A stretch of DNA of 64,000 nucleotides from positions 2,666,001 to 2,730,000 of the forward strand of contig JBCAML010000001.1 of the NCBI GenBank assembly GCA_038503075.1. The letters are read 5' to 3'. The notes beneath the pieces are model-generated. The model was not told the origin of the DNA. It ran no database searches and saw only the letters and a program-made list of their open reading frames with translations. The stretch is from Gyromitra esculenta (lineage: Eukaryota > Ascomycota > Pezizomycetes > Pezizales > Discinaceae). Position numbers and translations under genes: made by a program. Shown here in pieces: positions 25,067 to 37,500 of this stretch. How positions within the stretch are numbered: the first letter of the stretch is position 1; every line of letters begins with the position of its first letter.

Positions 25067-26128
25067 TTAGGTAGGCAGCTCAGGAGGCCCGATACAATCG
25101 ATGAGAGTATGGGAGTAGTTTGCTCCTGGGACCTTATGGATGACTGAAAACGGATCCCAGTCTGCATCGGTGTGCGGGGCATACTCAATTGCAATGGCTA
25201 CACGAACAGCGACCTCTGGGCTCCAGTAATGCCAAATAAACCTGTACGCCATATCCATCCCTATTCTCTAGTTAGCAGATCTATATTTGAAAACCAATAG
25301 AGTTTAGTGGTGCTTACCAGCAGACACGCCGCTAGAAGTCCAGATATTTCCGTCCTCCACCCACCTAGCAGATGGTTGCCAATCCACATTAGGACCAGCC
25401 TCCAACGTCCAGTCCCAAAGCGCTTTATTAGATGTTGCTTTCTTCCCATCCAGAAGACCCGTTTTCGCTAGCGCGACAGCTCCATTACATACGCTGAGCA
25501 AATACTGCAGAGACGGGTACCGGGAGAGGATGAAATCCTGTACGGACATATCACCCGCATCTTCCATAGCCCTGACACCCAGGCCCCCGGGGACGAGCAA
25601 AATGTCAACGTGTGGAGCGTCGTGGAAGGTGTATTGGGAGATGATGGTTTGCGAGGACATTTGGCTGTAGCTCACTTTCTTCCCTGTTCCATCGAAGCCG
25701 GTGCTTGTGGGGTATTGGGAATTGATAGGACCCTTGGTTGGGCCTATGGTGATCACGGAAAGATCAACGCTCAAGCTAGCCTACTGTACGTGTAAGCTGG
25801 GTATAATGGGGTTCTTTCGTGTTGGAAAGGACTACCATATTGAAGAATTCTAAAGGGCCGAATATGTCAAGGATTTCAAAGCCTGGGAATACAATCTACG
25901 GTCGATGATGGATGGTAAGCATTTTTTGGCATTGCGAACGCTCGAGCTCAGCAAGTATTAGTTTGATGGGGGGGGCAAAAAACTTACCACGCCAATGACT
26001 GGCTTTTCCGGCTTTGGGTTGCCAACAGTAACGCCCGGCGTGTAAGACTTGGGAATTTCAGAACCCATCAGCAACTTGAAGTAGGCCCAAAACGATAGAA
26101 ACCCAAGAAACTTGGAAAGATTTACCAT
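25067..26128 (-). CDS. DJ-1/PfpI family protein with signal-like N terminus
   Basis: Four exons on the minus strand: 26128-25988, 25895-25836, 25780-25318, 25260-25067. All junctions are GT-AG and in phase, giving 285 residues. The class-I glutamine amidotransferase-like fold is clear: IVFPGFEILDIFGPLE near residues 48-63, VDILLVPGGLG near 126-136 and the nucleophile elbow LLSVCNGA with Cys165. The C-terminal exon has YRFIWHYWSPEVAVRVA. The DJ-1/PfpI superfamily includes isonitrile hydratases, glyoxalases and chaperones; the substrate cannot be told here. The first 25 residues (MVNLSKFLGFLSFWAYFKLL) look like a signal peptide or anchor, so the protein may be secreted or membrane-attached, as in several fungal members. 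The second intron (56 nt, GTAGTC to AGTAG) must be removed to avoid an apparent frameshift. The gene converges with the PKD-type gene. Confidence 0.85.
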
Positions 26129-27376
26129 CGTAGATACTGGGAGATTGATGCTTGAGGAGAAAGAGTAGTGAGAGTATATTTCTGTATGATCTGTAAGAAA
26201 TTCTATTACCACTACTTATATACGGTCGTAGATGGAGGTGCTTTATAGCTTGAGACTTGAACAGCTAGTTCTACAGAGACATGAGAGGATTGTTCCCGTT
26301 TGGGAAGCTACCGATTTTACCGCGTCGGAGTACCCTCCATGGCCAAGAGCTTAAAGCAACTTACGTGAGCGGCAAGCTGAGATGGAGATGCAGCGGAACA
26401 ATTGCTGCATGCACTACTCGAAACATAAATTTGGATATCCCCCCGCTGTACTCGAAGAATCAATTTCCCCGCTCTATAATTTACGTCATTTCGGTTAGTT
26501 AATTAGCTCAGAAGCAAGAGCTGAATGCGTACACATAATCTATTCTCATCGATCAGCCCTAAACGAGGGGTAAGTCCGTGCTGACACCAGCTATACCTTA
26601 GGGATAGACATCGATTGAATCCTCGGAGTTCTTCTCCGGTTCCGGCTTATTTTCACATCTAGAAACTGCCGAAGATGCGGGCAGTTGATTGTACCGACTC
26701 GGATAGAATGTTATGCCGGGTTAAATAGAATAGTTTGCGGGAAACAATAGTACGGAGATGGATTTTCCTTAAGTACGGGTTATGGGAGTAATTTAATTAG
26801 AAACCAATACCGCCCAGTATCCCCCTCATACCAGCTATCCTGTTTACCCGCTGTCCTGTGCCTATATTTTATTAAAACGAGATATAGGAAGGATTGGGGG
26901 GGGTAGCACAGTTCAGCCTTATGGAAATGGAGCAATAGGGTTGAAGCCGTAAATACAGCCCTAACCCCACAGATACTGCATTTATCACGGCAATTTCCGC
27001 CCTGACATATAGGTAGGTAGGTCTATACGCATAGGATAGATAATACGTAGCTAAGTTAGTAATACTGGAGAAGATTGATTCTGCTATAGCTACTCGAATG
27101 GGGTTATGAGGAAGATGAACCACTACTGTGCTTTTGGGCGGCTGTTGGAAACTCTTGTGGATTCGTGGTTTACTAATACTGATAACCAACTCGGGGGTGA
27201 GTGTTAGCGCAATCATGCATATGATAGACAGATAAAAAATAAATAAAATACTGAGAGTGAGCGGTAAATGGAGGAGAAGTTGAAGGGGAAAAGTGACGCT
27301 AGAAGGCCTAGGTTTAACACGCTCATGATACTCTCTTTGAATCACCAAGTATCACTCGAGATTTTGGTACTCTCCT

Positions 27377-27582
27377 TGTTGGACATGGCTTCCTAATATG
27401 TATGGGCTCCGGTGCTTAACCGGAGGCCTGTGAGAAGTCTTGGGGGAAAGCTCTCGGCGTCTCTCGGTGGGAGCTTTGGAAGGAAAAGAACGAGTACCTT
27501 AAGGGCCCGAATATGTGGTATATAGAGAGGGAAGGCTCCGCCTTCCCCCATTAAGCAATCAATCAATCGAGCTTTTACAACA
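27377..27582 (+). mobile_element. Solo LTR, family A, 206 bp
   Basis: It starts TGTTGGACATGG and ends GCTTTTACAACA, so it has the TG...CA ends of a retrotransposon LTR. It is flanked by an exact 5-bp duplication, CTCCT at 27372-27376 and 27583-27587. A second copy lies inverted at 54902-55085. No internal retrotransposon genes adjoin it, so it is a solo LTR left by recombination. Near its 3' part is a GGGAAGGC/GCCTTCCC hairpin with a TCC loop. Confidence 0.85.
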
Positions 27583-28100
27583 CTCCTCTTCTAGAGATGG
27601 TTTTAGGTACAGCATCCTTCAGGCAAATATTCGGGATAAAGTTGCAGAATTACATACACATGAGTATATGGGGACCTAGACATAAGCCTGGGGGTATGCA
27701 GGGGTACTAGACAAGTATATGGATAAACACTACGAAATGATATGTAGTGCGTATGAAATATGCTGCCGATATGTGTGAATGTGTAAAATTTACATGCACT
27801 CTTGCGCACAGGTCTATTGTGCGAAAAATGTACATGTGTAGGAACCGTGTGAACATGCAAAGGTGCAATAAGTGTGTACTCTAAAGTATGCGCAAAGAGT
27901 GTGCGCATTTCACAATTTTATAGTGCAAAACCTGTGCTAATTATAATTATACAAGAGGGACTCCGGCTAGCGTTAGATGTATATATCCGCTACATGTAGC
28001 TGTAGGCACCGTGGAGTCTATAATTTGACGAGTGCGATCAATCCTAGCACCAAATTTTGATGTATACGTAAGCCGGTATTGGTATCTATTTGCAAATGTA

Positions 28101-28234
28101 CTTGTGCTCTAGCATATGTACCTGAAAATGCCTTTTGGTGGCAAAGTTTTTTTAATTCGTCCTGCAGCAGCACTTCAAAATTTGGTTGGCCAAAGCCTTA
28201 CCCTTGTCTTCAGGTACTTATGCTAGAGCACAAG
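28101..28234. mobile_element. Hairpin MITE copy 4 (134 bp)
   Basis: The outer arms of 26 bases (CTTGTGCTCTAGCATA to its complement, ending GAGCACAAG) pair with one mismatch. TA dinucleotides flank both ends (28099-28100 and 28235-28236). The arm word GGTACTTATGC matches GGTTCGTATGC in the copy at 5772-5900. It has no coding capacity. Confidence 0.7.
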
Positions 28235-28955
28235 TATAGTAATAATCTATATAGGCTATATACTTCTAGAAATAACATACTAGTATAAGGTGGATTGTTA
28301 GTCATCCACGCATAGACTTGTGAATGATGGAGTATATATGAAAACGGTATTGCGGGTTTCTTCACTTATAACAAAGTCACAAAAATTACAAAATAATTCA
28401 TGAACCGTGCAAGTAACCATGACAGTTCGATCTATTAAATTTCAATTAGAGGAGAGTAACGCAAACTGGGTCTAGTTGGTCGTGTTTTAATGTACAACTG
28501 CAATTGCAACCAAGTTCTTTAACGCTGCGCGTGCCACTATAGCTATCGACCCTTTGATCTGAAAATATGACCAATCCCTTAGGCAACACTAACTTAGAAG
28601 AGGCGATTGGTTGCGGTAGTGTTAGTTGTTAATCTAAGAATCTACTGTTAACGTTTTAAACAGGGCTGTTGTATTCTGGGGCTGTCTTGGTCAGGGTTCT
28701 AAGCGCTTGGAGGCTACAGATATGCAAACTTCCAATCCTCAAGGCCAAAGAGTGAAGAAACACTATAGGTGCATAAGAACATCTGATCTAGAAAACGGCT
28801 CAACCGTTTGATGTCTCAGGAAGCTAAATGGAAGAGGATTTGATACCTCACGCCTGATATCGATTGCTACCCACTAATTCGCGGTTATAAGAGATCAGGA
28901 GAGAAAAGAGGTTGCGGGGCTTTGTCCGTATGCGTATTTGTTCATGCCTCCTCTA

Positions 28956-29088
28956 CTCGCAACAGGCATAAAGAACCCGAAAATGCGGATGAAAGTCAAC
29001 CAACCAAGTCGCGTAGGTGCTGGATTGGGGTGAACCAAAAATCATTGCTAACAAAAATCATTTTCGGGTTCTTTATGCCTGTTGCGAG
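28956..29088. mobile_element. Hairpin MITE copy 5 (133 bp, perfect arms)
   Basis: Arms from CTCGCAACAGGCATAAAG to its exact complement pair without mismatch over 30 bases (33 including the flanks), enclosing about 73 bases. TA flanks both ends (28954-28955 and 29089-29090). The perfect arms suggest a recent insertion that escaped point mutation. It is related along its whole length to the decayed copy at 6272-6402. Confidence 0.8.
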
Positions 29089-29981
29089 TAGTAACCGTAC
29101 ACATTATAAAACCTAGGCTAGATTTCCTGTAAGGTTTCTAAAAGCAGGTAGGTATGTTAACTCTGAGCTACTATAGGGCTATCCACAGTGCGTGAAGCTG
29201 TTGGTATCCGCTTCGGTCGAAGCGTCAACTAACTGAACTACGATACAGATCTCACATGCATCTGTAGCCTTGATCCTAAATTTATTCTCGCTACTCACTC
29301 AAGATTTCTTCTCGATAGGCGCTTTCCAGAGCCATGGCTTCTCTGCACGCGGCATTCTCACTAGCTCCAGGTCAGACTGGATCGCAACAGTTATAGTACT
29401 GTCTAGAGCCTTGTTGATCAGTTCCTAAGATAAAGCTTTTCCTAGTTGCTGGTTGGTTCGGTTTTGCACTTTTGTATTTTGCGTTTTTACTCTTACCGCC
29501 GAGCAAAAAGTGGCGTAAATCCAAGACATCTATCCGCACCCCAACGAAGAAGCCCTGTTTGCAGCGTAAAAATAAACTTCTGCAGGATATCGAGAGCAGG
29601 AGTGTTGGTGACGAAAACCACTTGTGAAAGCCAATAGTTTTCTAAGTGCGGCTCTATTTTCTGTTCTATAACCAGCCTAACACCACCTTTTTTAAAGGAG
29701 CATACAAATAGATTACTGTTATACAGCCTGTGTAAGAAGCGATAAATGAAGGTTCAGTTCTTCTTATCTATTTACCCCACTTGCACAAGTGCGGATATCG
29801 TCTCACTATTCAGTCTGGACACTGGAACAATAAGCTTTCTGTCTGCATAGGCCTAGCTATCGCCTTCACTTTCTTTATACAGCTAGCCATTCGAAATATC
29901 TACATCCTGCAGCGCAGGCGATATCAATATCTTCTACAGAAACCGTACCGCATTAAGTTATACAGTTTTAGATCAAATACC

Positions 29982-30965
29982 ATGTCGCCTAGTTATTACG
30001 ATATCCTCGAAATCCCCTCGACGGCAACGGTAGAAGAGGTGAAAAGCGCATACCACCGTCTCGCTCGTGTTGAACATCCGGATAAGAATATCAGAGCTCC
30101 CGAGCACGCCAGGGATAAGTTTCTGAAGGTAAGGAGTCTGCCTACTCTAGCTTTGCCTCCGACCCCTTACCCAAGCTTAAGACCTCCAAGACTTCCGTTT
30201 TTTTCTTTCCTTTCTAACTTAGGGCTGCATATGGTGATAGATCACAGAAGCATACGAGATTCTGAAAGTACCGGAATTGCGCAGAGGGTATGACATTGGG
30301 ATAAACCAGCGATCTCGGAATTCGATGAGCGAAACCTGGGCTGGTATTCCTCGAAGCTCCCCGATAAGGCTTACATCTGCTGATATATGTGTGTGTGACA
30401 TTCAGTGTCTCGTCGGCCGACATCCATTACTTTCGGAAACACGGCTGAGGAGTGTTATCTAAACTGCGAGAGGCTCAGAGCAGAAGAGCGAGAGAAGTGT
30501 AGGAGAGAGATAGCAACGTCTAGGATGGGAAAAACCGAAAAACAGCATGGCTTGGGTAGAAGGGAAGCGGAAGGGCGAGAGGCGGAAATGAGGGAAAAGG
30601 ACGAAAGACGGAAGGCTGAATTAAGGAGAGAAAAGGAAAGGGCGGGTCGACACAAACAGGCTGAACGACGAGAGGGAGGATCACGAAAACAGACTGAGGA
30701 ATCGGAATTCGAACGAAGAAAAGAGGCACAGAGAAAACAAAGAGAGTTCGAGAGGAGACTCCGTCCGTTTAATTGGATCCTTGGACTCCAACCGACCAAG
30801 ACGTCAGAAAAACAGCACAGAAGTACCAGAAACTCTGTGGAGAAGAGTGGTAACCCGAAAATGCGAAGTGGGGTGAACGCAGAAACGTGCGGTGATAAGA
30901 AAAAGAGACCTGTTATTTACGTTACCCGTGTATACCAGGATAGCGAAATTCGGTTGAGGTGTTAA
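29982..30965 (+). CDS. J-domain (DnaJ/Hsp40-type) protein
   Basis: Three exons, 29982-30128, 30241-30343 and 30406-30965, join in phase and give 269 residues. The N terminus is a J domain: YYDILEIPSTATVEEVKSAY, the HPD tripeptide at residues 32-34 in EHPDKN, and helix IV as EAYEILKVPELRRGYD from exon 2. J domains stimulate the ATPase of Hsp70 partners. Residues from about 85 on form a long, very highly charged Glu/Arg/Lys helix (for example REAEGREAEMREKDERRK), probably a coiled coil or single alpha-helix. There is no Cys-rich zinc domain or C-terminal substrate domain, so this is a class III-like J protein. The frame is open upstream to 29781 but has no ATG before 29982. Many fungal relatives of this type are species-specific; partner and location are unknown. 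Confidence 0.85.
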
Positions 30966-32030
30966 GGACCTGTATCGTAGCAGCAATGCGTACGCTTCGT
31001 GGGGTTTCTGTGGTGGGATTCAGCTGGACTGGAATATTAAGTAGCTATGGTCATGGCTCATTTTGATCGATGTCCCATGGTTGTGCTTGGGTTACAACTA
31101 GAACTAGAACTCTGTTCTATCTGTTTATACATTTCTTTCTTAACATAGATTCTTTGTTTTTCGAGTTCCATAAGATAGGAACACAGTAATAGAATAATGT
31201 ACATATGCCTATAAAGAGCCGTGAGATGATGACGCTTAGGGTTAGAACTCCCTTCTACTATTATAAATAAATACAATCTGCAGAAAGAAGGTACCCTGTA
31301 TAATCGTAATTATGTTGATGTCCTTTAGTTGTGGTATCCAAGCTAGTCGTGGGGAGGTATATGCATAGCGCTAGTATTTGATCCAAGTCCTATCATATTG
31401 TTAGCTGCTCGTAATATTTTCACGATGCCGAAGGTCATTAGAGGATCGAGGAAGGCTAATATTGGACTCTGACTAAGTACAAGTTCCGTCCCATATACAT
31501 TCCGATCCAAAACTCGGAATCTAAACCATAAGAACATGTGGCCCTATCATTAGACAAAGATAGTTTTTACGAGGGTATATCGGACTATAATAGAAATACA
31601 TGGGGTTTCGCTCTTATCTTAAATCCGTGATACTATTCCCTACTTCATGTGTAAGCATACATAGTTCAATGCTAACCAGCAGCTCACAACCCTAACGGCA
31701 GCTCAGTACTTCTATAGCTAGCCAGCCTCCCCTAGCCTCCCCTAAATGCTCATGTCAAACATCGATGTGGATATATCAGCTTAGACAGACAACAAAGCCC
31801 ATGCCTCTTTAAGTACTTAGTAAATAAAATGAATAAATAAACCCAATAAGATAAGAACACCGTGTAAGAAACATCTATACATCGAGAAAAAAAGGAAATT
31901 TTCCCTCCCAAAACAATATAATCATAAAGCGTAAAAGAATGACCAAAAATGGGTATCCAACCACTTCCATGCCCCCCCCCCAGGCCCTCACGTCCTGTTC
32001 TCGAATCCATGGGTCGGCGATCCATCTCTT
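30966..32030. other. Intergenic, 3' regions of converging genes
   Basis: About 1.06 kb of AT-rich DNA between the J-domain gene and the DUF3431 gene, which converge. It includes a tandem AGCCTCCCCT duplication near 31720-31745 and a C10 run at 31973-31982. A weak minus-strand hydrophobic open frame (31343-31537) has no support. Confidence 0.45.
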
Positions 32031-33301
32031 TCACCCAGAAAATTCGGACCCCAGCTCCTTCTTCCTAAGAGCTTCATCTTTCCCCCTGATTCTTGCCTGC
32101 ATCGCCGCCGCCTCACATTGGTCGTCTAACTCTCTAATCTCCGCACGCACTCTGTCCATCCCCTCCCTCCTCCAGTCGTCGTCTATTGCCGTCCTGTCCT
32201 CCTCAGCCTTATGCAGCCTCTCCCGCAAATCATTCGCCCTATCCCTCCGTGCGACCCAGAGCTTATAATTCTCCTCATTGCCAAAACAGTACCCGTAGCC
32301 GTCGCAGTAGCAAATATGTTCTTTCGGGCAAGAGATCGCCTTGGTCTTTGAATTCAGAGAGCGATTAGGGCCCGGAAACACGTATTGCCAAAGATACTCC
32401 CAGATGCGTCCCGAGACTTCGTCTTCGAGGCCGGTATCGATTATCCATTGGCGCCATCTTATGTAGCTCTCTTTCGGATGAGCGCGCAGCGTATCCCTGG
32501 TCGCAGCAAACTGGGCGCAGCAGGCAACAGAGAGGATGTCCGGGATATCGTCGTCGGGGAAGAGCTCCTGGAACGCTTTGCGGAACATCACTTCCTCTTT
32601 CTTGTTTATGTCTACTTCGGTGGAATTGGTCATGATCCACGCGGGACAGCCGGGCTGCCAGTGGCAGCGCAGGTTCATGTAGCCGTGCTTGATGACGCGG
32701 CGGTAGTTCATCTCGAGGAGCATGACTGGGGTCGAGGCGAGCTGGAGATCGTTATTGTGCCAGGTTGCGGAATGTGCGTGCACGAACATTATTATGTCGG
32801 GAAGAGCGTGATAGTGCTCGATTATGTAGGTTAGGTAGACCATCGCTTCATGACCCTGTTTCGCCATCGCGGTTTAGTATTAGGTAGAGATTTTAGTTAA
32901 CAGGGTCTGGAGGGAAATCCAACCTTATTCATCGGCGTCGTGAGAGCGCCTGCAGGCGGATTCGATAGATCTGCATCCACTACATATGTCTTTGGCGTGA
33001 TATTCAGTTCCGGGGGGAGATATGTAAGCCAGGACACATCTTCATCCTGCATTCTCGGGAGAACGAGATGTTTCTTGTAATTGTCTACTTTAAACACGGA
33101 GATGCCATGTGGGATTTCGTCCTCGTACATATCCGCCGTTAGACCGCCATACGGTGTCGTTCCCCCGCCAGATACCGGGACCACCGTCGCGGGGGACTGG
33201 AATCTGGTGGATAGGGTGTAGACAATCAACGCCGTTAGCAGACAGCTCACAAAGAGCGCCCGAGTCTGAGAGAGCGTGCCCATGTTGATCGTCATTGTCA
33301 T
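32031..33301 (-). CDS. DUF3431 family type II membrane protein
   Basis: Two exons on the minus strand, 33301-32924 and 32855-32031, joined in phase 0 across a 68-nt intron with a GTTGGA donor and a CCTAATAC branch site; 400 residues. One hydrophobic segment near residues 13-30 (ALFVSCLLTALIVYTLS) with a short N-terminal tail suggests a signal anchor and lumenal body. The catalytic-like core matches DUF3431 as I know it: EDVSWL, a YLTYIIEHYHALPDI segment, the FVHAHSATWHN block, and a C-terminal Cys-rich stretch (CPKEHICYCDGYGYCFG). The family is thought to be glycosyltransferase-like because of its Golgi-type topology; that is inference. The last 70 residues form a charged helix. The nearby alternative ATGs at residues 3 and 7 cannot be excluded as starts. 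Confidence 0.85.
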
Positions 33302-34022
33302 TGCGCACACGGTGGGGAGGGCCAGACGTGGATATATAGGCTGGGATCCCACAAGGGTTTAGACTATTTCCCTCCTCCTTCTCCGAAGCGGTTTTAATGC
33401 TTGACGGCGCGCTCCCAAGCAAAGTGTTTCAATCAACCCACGAACCTGGTCTTGTCTTTTTAAAGCTCGGTCGTCCTTGTGTCCTGTGCCCCCCTCCTTC
33501 GTCGTATGTTCGTATCTTTGCACGGAGATATTGGACCGCTCCGAGTCTCCGTCGGTTGTGGTCGCCAGAGTGATTGTCCGTTGAGCCTGATGGAGTAAAT
33601 GCCGTTTCTTGGGGTGTTTGGCGGGATTATGTCCTGTGGAACGTGGTGAATGAACCCTTACTTAATCATGTAATTTGTAGATATTGCGGGGAACACCGAA
33701 AGATAACGACAGGATAAAGAGCTGATAAAGCGAGCGACGGTATAGTAGAGAGGAAGGATAAAGAGAGGAAAGAGGCAATCAGGCTAGGTATCTAACAAAA
33801 AGACCACTGGGGTGAGCTTCTTCTTGTGCGTTTCGTGAATGTGCATTCCTTGTTGGTAGGGCTCAGGAAAACACACATTCATCTCACCGGAGCAACAACA
33901 GTCAGGAAATGGCAAAAGGAGAAATCCAACCATCCCCCCCATAGCGTGTTAGTTAAACCCTGTGGTTAAGAGTTGCGTGTTTGTGATCTTCCGACAATCC
34001 GTTCGTTCTACGAGTTGACGGG
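33302..34022. other. Upstream region of the DUF3431 gene
   Basis: About 720 bases holding the presumed promoter of the DUF3431 gene. It is of normal composition with pyrimidine-rich tracts. I see no clear regulatory motif and no gene. Confidence 0.4.
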
Positions 34023-34537
34023 TTAGGAGAAAGGTTTAGCACCCTGGTCTGTCGAGTTATAAATAGATCCAGCAGCGGTCGGGGAATATTCTGGAGCGTG
34101 CTTGGGCGGTGCGGCAGCCGTTCTGAGACCTATGTCGCCTCCTTCTTCATCTCTCTCCCTTTCATCTCTGGGAGGAGAAGCCGCTCCGAGCTCTATCATT
34201 ATCACTACTTTCGTGCAGTCTTGAGGAACGTTTGAAGCTGAAGAAACGACCATGTGGAGGCCCATCTCGATGAAGAAAACCTGCAGCTAGACTGATGATC
34301 AAACGGATCTCCACTTGACCTTCCCGGCTTGGCACGGGTATCTTCGCCGTCGCTTCCTGGAGTTGTGCTGAGTAAGATCTGGAGGCTTGAGGACAGATTG
34401 AACTTGTGATGGAAATCAGGGGTGTATCCCGAAATAGAGACAGGAGTTGGGGTGCCGATGATGGTAATATTTATCGAATACGGGGTCTTGTCATCCCATA
34501 GGATAAGTTGATATAAAAAAAAACAGCTGATTTTCAA
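34023..34537 (-). CDS. Possible small hypothetical gene
   Basis: Two overlapping minus-strand open frames have protein-like composition. One contains YSINITIIGTPTPVSISGY and the other ELGAASPPRDERERDEEGG and ends at 34023. They could be exons of one gene joined by a short intron near 34270-34320 (GTCAAG donor, GTCTAG acceptor), but I find no firm start and no known motif. The sequence is not RIP-like and adjoins the intact gene island, which is the main reason to list it. Confidence 0.2.
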
Positions 34538-37500
34538 CTACTACGTTAGTGAGTTTCTTCACATATGCAGACTGCTGCGTATTAATGTATTTAGAGTGTG
34601 CAGAACCTTTTTTTTTCTTTCCAGGTTATAATATGTCAACGAAGGCAGGACTATGCAGCATTGGGAGAGGTTTGTGCAACTTCGGAGGAAAAAGTGATGG
34701 ATAGGCTCAAACTTCCGGGTCTTGGTGTTCTAGGAAGGAGCAGGCTAAGAGTTAATGGGTTTATATTTCCTGGAACCAAGTGACGGTCCCGGGAGTGGGG
34801 ACATTTAGTGTGGGGAATGAGCTTTTGAGCACGTTAAAAACGTCGAACAAACGTTATACCCTAGAGCAGCAACAACTGCAATATCTGCCCAGAGGGTATA
34901 CGGCTTTCCGGGCCCTGATCTCTGAATTCATATTTAGCTGAGACTTAAGCTCCTCGCATATTGTGATAGTAGGTAAGCTTAAGGGCATTATCTACACAGT
35001 GAACTATATTACCAGTATTTTACAAGGTGCTTATCCGCCTTAAGCTTACGATCCGGATCTGGGTGCTGCAAGTGGGGAACACAGGCCAGATTCCATGTTT
35101 CCGTATCAGTGATAGATATATACTCTTTACAACGATTTGTTAAAGGGGCATAAGTACACTGATAGCATATGGTTGGCGAGAAGAGAAATTCTAGTCCAAC
35201 AGGAGCCTACCACAATTCGTTAAAGTATTATTAGCGTTACGCTGTTCTTTTCACAGGGCAGGCCGTATTTAGTAATTATACTCCACGGGTTGATACGAGT
35301 GATGAGGGTTCTATAATTAGGGATAACTAAGGTCATCGACTAACCCAGTCCCAACAACTCGTTAACCAGCCCAAAGACTATGATCTTGATGCTTGTGATG
35401 CTTCTTCTTTGTAATCCGGGACAAGAAAGTGGGACTACCTACGTATACGTTAAAGTTACTATATATTGCTAGTAAATACGACCATATAGGCAGCATCCGA
35501 ATTAGTTGTTTCGCAGCACCTAACTTCGACGTCAATTTCGGCAATCCCGATTTCCTGAATGTCTTGGGCAAATTCTCCATCCAGAATCTTACCCCTCGCT
35601 AACAACGCAGGGGCTTCGTCTATGAAACGATATTGGTGCGACCCAGCCTATCCCGAATGGAGGAAAGCGAATATATTACCGGATAAAGTCGCTAGAGTTG
35701 GTATTAATCTATTAAGCTCGGTTCTGAGCACCTGCATACGGAAGCGCAGGTGGCCGTTGGATGGATTCGGGAAGGCGACGGAGAGATATCCATGGATTCG
35801 AGCTACTCCTTAGGTGGTTTTCTATTGAGTATTTGCAGTGCTAAGGGCCGAGATATCCTAAAATCCGTCTATGTACGGGAACGGAACGAACCGTTACCGG
35901 ATCAATCCCGTACCCGTAGAAGCTGACGAAATACAGATCGTTGCCAAGAGGAGGCGTCTGGAATACTATACCTCTTGAGGGATTGCAATTGGTTTGAGCC
36001 GAAACCGAGGGAAAGCCGGCTCAGTTGAGAGTGCTGGGTCTGTTCGCAAAGAAAACTCATCAAAATTGGCTTGATCTTCTCTGTTATTAGGATAGTATCC
36101 CAGACACTCCCTCTCGGCAACGGTCTGATCCATAGCTGTACATACTTCTAGGAACAAGAAAGTTAATCATAGAGGGTCACTCGGTCATAACTTATTGTAA
36201 AACGGCAATATGCCAGTTATTCTAATATCATGGGGCGGGTAAAGTGTGAGAACTCCTTCTGGAAACCAGCTCTGATAGAACTGGCCTGTCGTTTTTGGAT
36301 CCAGACCTGCGAGGTATATAGATATCTCGACGTTGGCTACTAATTCCGCCGATTTATAGTAACATGTGCGATTTAGGTCTCCATGATCCCGCTACCAAGA
36401 TTTTGTAGTACCGTAACGTGTCCGGCCTAGGTGTATCCGAGAGTCTGTCTGCGCCAAGACGCTACTCCCACTTCATTTAACCCGTTCCACGGCGTCCGTT
36501 TAGATATCGTTGTGGGAAATATTCATTTATGACTCAAAACGGCGATCCTTGAAGCTTTACTGCCTACCCTTATATCAACTAGCTCTGGTAGCTCAGAGCT
36601 TGGATGGATAATTTAGTTTTTTTTCTGGATCGGGCTCTAGGAAAATGGCATACTCTCTAACTACGAGGGCAAACAGAGATTAAGTTTTATGTTACTTTCT
36701 AGATTTAAATATAGTCTTTGGCTTTCAAATATGTGTAATTCAATAGGCCCGTGTAGAGGACTCAAGGTGGGAGCTCTAGGGAGCTCTTATAACGGCTCCG
36801 ATGACAGTGCCACTCCATGCGCGTAAAATACTAAAAATTCAACACAGCGTTTCGATTGAGGGCGGCTAGGACCACGTACAATTTTCGGAAGACTACATGT
36901 ATGTGATCACCTCTCGTGGTGTTAACTATATTCAGCCATCGTTTATCGCTCGAAATTCGAAATTGATAGCTGTTGGCCGCGGCCGGTATAGAAATAGTTT
37001 TTGGCCCAGCTCAACCATAGCGTGCGCAGTCGCGCACAGTCGCGCACACAACCGCAAATCCTAGGACTCACAGCATCAGTGGTCTTAGTAGTATTAAAGT
37101 ATTGGGTAGTATAAAATGAGGTCATTCTGGGTCATGTACAATTATAATAAAATCACCACTCCTATCCACTCTATTCTACAATAGCTTTCGGAAAAGCTTC
37201 TTAATACGACTAGCTTCATGCTAGTGTATATGTCGCTGTAGAGAAACTTTAGCTGAAATTCCATTGAACTAGGAACTTGGTTAGATTACAAAAGTAGACC
37301 CAGTGGTGTGGAAGCATGGGTGGTTGTTCATATTATCGCAATTGTAAGGTAGGCAGGCAGGGCCAGGGTTTTGCCTAATACAGCGCTTTGTACTACGCAT
37401 TAATACTATCCTTACTTCTCTCTACCTTCATAATAGTAGACCAGTATGTCTGCCCTCGATTGTTTGTACTACAAAGAGGCTGTTGGGTTGCCTGCTGGGG

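Larger units (their letters stand above)
26129..29981. other. Decayed desert with solo LTR and two MITEs
   Basis: About 3.9 kb with no supported gene. It carries a 206-bp solo LTR and two hairpin MITEs, listed separately, plus a GTAGGTAGGTAGG run near 27010. Open frames such as 26872-27348 (minus) are low in protein-like features. Confidence 0.55.

Noticed and set aside
25781..25838. Apparent frameshift in the DJ-1 gene
   Set aside because: A 56-nt GT-AG intron (25835-25781) with a CTTAC branch-like word restores phase and gives a continuous family match.
32385..32834. Plus-strand frame of 149 codons
   Set aside because: It is the antisense shadow of the DUF3431 exon.
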